This document shows positions 61,115-64,000 of a stretch of DNA of 64,000 nt, piece after piece. Positions within the stretch are counted from its first letter, which is position 1, and every line of letters begins with the position of its first letter. The stretch comes from Radiobacillus deserti (GTDB lineage: Bacteria; Bacillota; Bacilli; Bacillales; Amphibacillaceae), in NCBI RefSeq assembly GCF_007301515.1, contig NZ_CP041666.1:372001-436000 (forward strand), in the 5' to 3' direction. The notes under the pieces were generated by a model. The model was not told where the DNA came from. It worked only from the letters and a program-made list of their open reading frames with translations, and made no database searches. Made by a program: the position numbers and the translations under genes.

Positions 61115-61360
61115 ATGATGAAACAGAATGTTGTTGTCTACGTCAGTACTGGGTGCGACGAATGCAACAAAGTTATCCATCACTTAGAAGATTGGGGTGT
61201 GCCATTTATTGAAAAGAATATAAACGAAAATAAAGAGTACTTCCGAGAGTTACAAAGAAACAAGGTTTATGGTACACCTGCCGTGTTTACAGATGATGAG
61301 GTTGTTTTAGGCTTCCAAGAAAGAAAATTGAAACAAACGTTAGGCATTGTTGGTCACTAA
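61115..61360 (+). CDS. Glutaredoxin-like protein
   Basis: An 81-residue thioredoxin-fold protein. The motif STGCDECNKVIHHLE carries CxxC (CDEC) near residue 15, and the cis-proline VYGTPAVF lies near 53. It resembles NrdH/YruB-type small redoxins rather than a classical CPYC glutaredoxin. In Bacillaceae the thiol partner may be bacillithiol, but this is not shown. Two adjacent ATG codons (61115, 61118) follow GAGGGGG. Confidence 0.88.
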   Translation: MMKQNVVVYVSTGCDECNKVIHHLEDWGVPFIEKNINENKEYFRELQRNKVYGTPAVFTDDEVVLGFQERKLKQTLGIVGH

Positions 61361-61417
61361 TATTTTGTAACACGCATACGATATACGGAATAACTTCTTC
61401 ATAAATGAGGTGTTCCT

Positions 61418-61840
61418 ATGACGCAATGGAGAGCGCCGAATTCTCAGTTTCAATCTAGACAGGGACCTTTTTATAGCCCATATCAACCAGGAAATGCTTA
61501 TAAGGGATTCCCTATGAAAGGAAAACAATACGGATTTCCATCTAAATGGCAGCCAGTTAATGGTCCGCAATCACCTGTTGGAAGTCCATATCCGATGACG
61601 CCATACCAATTTTACCAAAAGCCACCGCAACCTAATAATTGGGGGAACTATTTTCAACAACAGCCTCAACAAGGGCAGTATGGGAAACCGCCAAACCCTA
61701 TTATGCAATACTTTCAAGATGAAAACGGACAATTAGACGTTGATAAGATGTTTTCTACATTTGGTCAAATTTCGAGTACGGTTAAACAAGTGTCCCCAAT
61801 TGTAAAAGAATTCGGATCCATGTTTAAAGGCATGAAATGA
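61418..61840 (+). CDS. YppG-like spore coat-type protein
   Basis: A 140-residue low-complexity protein rich in Pro, Gln, Tyr, Gly and Asn for residues 1-95 (PPQPNNWGNYFQQQPQQGQY), then a conserved C-terminal helix region: IMQYFQDENGQLDVDKMFSTFG and SSTVKQVSPIVKEFGSMF. That tail is the YppG family signature. YppG is associated with the spore coat in B. subtilis, so a coat role is likely but not proved. GAGGTG precedes the ATG. Confidence 0.8.
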   Translation: MTQWRAPNSQFQSRQGPFYSPYQPGNAYKGFPMKGKQYGFPSKWQPVNGPQSPVGSPYPMTPYQFYQKPPQPNNWGNYFQQQPQQGQYGKPPNPIMQYFQDENGQLDVDKMFSTFGQISSTVKQVSPIVKEFGSMFKGMK

Positions 61841-61844
61841 TCTT

Positions 61845-61873
61845 AATCCTTGTCACTTCTGACAGGGATTTTA
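61845..61873 (+). terminator. Terminator after the yppG-like gene
   Basis: AATCCTTGTC / GACAGGGATT with one mismatch, loop ACTTCT and a T-rich tail. Confidence 0.7.
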
Positions 61874-61954
61874 TTATGTTTTTTTGTAATTACCATTCAT
61901 GATTCGTTAAAAGAACCTCATACTAATCGAAAATAAGTAAAGGAGATAAGAACG

Positions 61955-62662
61955 ATGATTGGTTGCATGTGTATCCATGGATTTACTGGCGGTCCTTATG
62001 AGGTTGCACCTGTAGCGAACTTTATTCGAACAAGGACGAACTGGGAGGTACGTGTCCCAACATTACCGGGTCATGGAAAGTCACTATCCCTAAAGAATAG
62101 AACCTATCAGCAATGGATCGATTCTGCAGAAGAAACGATAAAAGAATTGAAAAGAGACTGTGATGTCGTCTATATCGTTGGGTTTTCTATGGGGGGAATG
62201 ATTGCGGCATACTTAGCAGCTAAATATAAAGTAGATAAACTGGTGCTTTTATCTGCATCTCGTAAGTATATATGTCCGATTCAAATGGCGAAAGACTTAT
62301 ATTCATTTTTGAGAGACGGGTGTACCGGATGCTTGAAGCAAAATGAGTATTATCAGCGATGGAAGAAAAAAAGAGGATTGATACCACTCAAGGCATTTGT
62401 GGAATTCTGGAAATGTATGCAATACACGAAGCCCTATCTGCGCTCCCTAGAATGTCCGGTTCTAATAGCTCAAGGAAAAAGAGATGGAATGGTTCCAGTC
62501 AAGTCTGCTTATTTCTTAGAAAAAGAAATTCCATCGCCAACGCAACTGATGTTATTTCAAAAATCCAAACATCTGCTTTGCTTAGGGGAAGAAAAGGATG
62601 AAATATTTAAATCTATCTATACTTTTTTAAAACCAAACAAGGACCAACTTCCCAACTCATAA
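61955..62662 (+). CDS. Alpha/beta hydrolase, carboxylesterase type
   Basis: A 235-residue single-domain hydrolase. The oxyanion region is CIHGFTGGPYE near residue 6, the nucleophile Ser is in VGFSMGGMIAA near 76, the acid Asp in GKRDGMVPVKS near 175 and the His in KSKHLLCLGEE near 205. This set matches the thermophilic-Est30-like monoacylglycerol or short-chain esterases of Bacillus. No signal peptide. The substrate is probably a short- to medium-chain ester. AAAGGAGAT precedes the ATG. Confidence 0.9.
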   Translation: MIGCMCIHGFTGGPYEVAPVANFIRTRTNWEVRVPTLPGHGKSLSLKNRTYQQWIDSAEETIKELKRDCDVVYIVGFSMGGMIAAYLAAKYKVDKLVLLSASRKYICPIQMAKDLYSFLRDGCTGCLKQNEYYQRWKKKRGLIPLKAFVEFWKCMQYTKPYLRSLECPVLIAQGKRDGMVPVKSAYFLEKEIPSPTQLMLFQKSKHLLCLGEEKDEIFKSIYTFLKPNKDQLPNS

Positions 62663-62811
62663 CGAAGAAAACGATATCTATATCGAACAATAGATTGTAT
62701 ATTTTCTTCCTTACATCAAAAAATAGAAATAATAACAAAACAAATAGAGGCCGTTTATTGCACAATCATATCCTTCTACACACTAACAATACTTACCTGC
62801 AATTGGATTGT

Positions 62812-62840
62812 TTGAAAATCGTTCCTGTTATAGGTAGAAT
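62812..62840 (+). promoter_or_regulatory. Promoter of the helicase gene
   Basis: TTGAAA and TAGAAT with exact 17-base spacing, giving a leader of about 220 bases. Confidence 0.6.
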
Positions 62841-62892
62841 TACAAGTAAGAGTGTGGTAAGATGAAGAAATCTAATGATTGCTTGCCTTAAG

Positions 62893-62922
62893 GCCTCTTC
62901 AAGGATGAAGGAAGGCTTTTTT
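62893..62922 (+). terminator. Terminator-like hairpin in the helicase leader
   Basis: GCCTCTTC pairs with GAAGGAAGGC (two single-base bulges) and is followed by T6. It lies inside the leader, so it may act as an attenuator. The rest of 62663-63067 shows no gene besides a nine-residue ORF at 62862. Confidence 0.5.
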
Positions 62923-63067
62923 CATGTTATTAAGGCAGTTTCGTCGTAAGTTATTGGTCAGCCAAAAGTCTGTGAACGCATCCCTTAACAGGCTTTCTCG
63001 GTATGAAAAGGTGATTTGCTACGCATAGAGAATAGAGATTTAAGTATAGAAGGAGTCTGAAAAAATA

Positions 63068-64000
63068 GTGACAACATTTAGTTCATTAGGCATTTCAAAA
63101 CCGGTAATGAAGGCATTGGAAAAAATGGGATTTGAAGAAGCAACCCCAATCCAAGAGCAGACTATACCGCTAGGATTAGAAGGAAAAGACGTGATTGGAC
63201 AAGCCCAAACAGGAACGGGAAAAACGGCTGCATTTGGGATTCCAATGATCGAAAAAATCGATAAAGATATAAAGAAAATCCAAGGACTTGTCATCGCACC
63301 GACACGTGAATTAGCAATACAAGTTGGGGAAGAAATTCATCGTTTAGGACAATTTAAAGGGATTCGTACACTACCAGTTTACGGTGGTCAGCACATGGAC
63401 CGTCAAATTAGAGCGTTAAAAGAAGGGCCACAAATCGTCGTTGCCACCCCTGGTCGACTTTTAGACCATATTCGCAGAAAAACGATTAATATTAGCAATG
63501 TTCATACGGCAGTTCTGGATGAAGCGGACGAAATGCTGAACATGGGGTTCATTGATGATATTCGTGACATCTTAAAAGCAATTCCAGAGGAGCGCCAAAC
63601 GTTACTTTTCTCTGCAACAATGCCGAAGGAAATTCGTGATATTGGTGCCAAGTTAATGAAAAAACCGGAAGAAGTAAAGATAAAAGCGAAGGAAATGACG
63701 GTTGAAAACATTGACCAGCATTTCATCGAAGTACATGAAAAACAAAAATTTGATACTCTAACAAATCTTTTAGATATCCATGCACCTACATTAGCGATTA
63801 TTTTTGGTCGTACGAAAAAACGTGTAGATGAAGTGACAGAAGGGTTACATGCGCGTGGGTTCAGAGCAGAAGGTATTCATGGAGATCTAACCCAAGGGAA
63901 AAGGATGTCTGTTCTTAATAAATTTAAGAATGGTCGAATTGAAATCCTTGTTGCAACAGATGTAGCGGCTCGAGGACTAGATATTTCTGGTGTAACGCAC
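63068..64000 (+). CDS. cshA: DEAD-box RNA helicase, 3' end cut by window
   Basis: ATP-dependent RNA helicase acting in RNA decay, cold adaptation and ribosome assembly. The motifs appear in order: FSSLGIS and TPIQEQ (Q motif), AQTGTGKTAAF (I) near residue 45, PTRELAIQ (Ia), ATPGRLLDH (Ib), LDEADEMLNMGF (II) near 153, FSATMP (III), then the second domain with IIFGRTKKRVDEV and VATDVAARGLDISGV (V-VI). The start is GTG 63068, following GAAGGAG. The frame remains open to the last base. The name rests on similarity to CshA; other DEAD paralogues are possible. Confidence 0.92.
   Translation, partial: MTTFSSLGISKPVMKALEKMGFEEATPIQEQTIPLGLEGKDVIGQAQTGTGKTAAFGIPMIEKIDKDIKKIQGLVIAPTRELAIQVGEEIHRLGQFKGIRTLPVYGGQHMDRQIRALKEGPQIVVATPGRLLDHIRRKTINISNVHTAVLDEADEMLNMGFIDDIRDILKAIPEERQTLLFSATMPKEIRDIGAKLMKKPEEVKIKAKEMTVENIDQHFIEVHEKQKFDTLTNLLDIHAPTLAIIFGRTKKRVDEVTEGLHARGFRAEGIHGDLTQGKRMSVLNKFKNGRIEILVATDVAARGLDISGVTH

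Noticed and set aside
62862..62891. Nine-residue ORF in the helicase leader listed as a gene
   Set aside because: The ribosome binding site is poor; mentioned only as part of the leader finding.

Overview
The window is a stretch of chromosome from a low-GC Gram-positive bacterium of the family Bacillaceae. The grounds are the gene content (lipoteichoic acid synthase, AraR-type arabinose regulon, CssRS/HtrA, YteA-, YfhE-, YppG- and YckD-like proteins, EcsAB-like transporter), strong AGGAGG-type ribosome binding sites, T-box leaders and lipoprotein signals. A halotolerant soil or sediment genus is plausible, but the sequence alone does not fix the genus. There is no prophage, transposase, CRISPR array, rRNA or tRNA gene. 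Both ends cut genes: carB at the left, a cshA-like helicase gene at the right.

Layout. 1-4.1 kb: end of an arginine operon (carB-argF). 4.1-12.2 kb: a TetR-controlled ABC exporter, nicotinamidase, ltaS, murB and a TetR-SMR efflux pair. 12.2-26.6 kb: an L-arabinose and arabino-oligosaccharide locus. AraR is divergent from araDBA; araN, two GH51 arabinofuranosidases, araPQ, a DUF624 protein and an intracellular GH43 enzyme follow. AraR-type palindromes and cre sites lie in front of araD, araN and the first abfA. The transporter has no ATPase gene here, so a shared MsmX-like ATPase from elsewhere is expected. A terminator separates this locus from egsA (glycerol-1-phosphate dehydrogenase).

27.9-31.2 kb: a T-box-controlled second-type prolyl-tRNA synthetase, then a cyclic-di-GMP-I riboswitch in front of a secreted DUF5667 protein. 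31.2-37.5 kb: stress and housekeeping genes (glutathione peroxidase, TrhO, cold shock protein, methyltransferase, dehydrogenase, S51 peptidase, acetyltransferase, YteA-like protein). 37.5-41.1 kb: htrA divergent from a CssRS-like two-component system, an envelope protein-quality module. 41.2-51 kb: typA, a ferredoxin-NADP reductase with a Fur box, a lipoprotein sugar dehydrogenase, a T-box-controlled argS, a decayed gene, DUF2935 and a CapA-like lipoprotein. 51-52 kb: a gene-free stretch with structured, dispersed-repeat-like DNA. 51.6-58.6 kb: PadR/DUF1129 pair, DUF368, thioredoxin, GNAT, VOC, a CuA-like lipoprotein, EcsAB-like transporter and MarR. 58.6-60.7 kb: an ABC-F ATPase behind an elaborate attenuation leader that encodes a 32-residue peptide. 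60.7-64 kb: glutaredoxin, YppG-like protein, esterase and the helicase.

The most interesting signals are regulatory RNAs: the ABC-F leader, the c-di-GMP riboswitch on a protein of unknown role, and two T-boxes on alternative-type tRNA synthetases. Also notable are the solitary CuA-like lipoprotein and the structured repeat at 51.2 kb. All identifications were made by reading; no database search was run.
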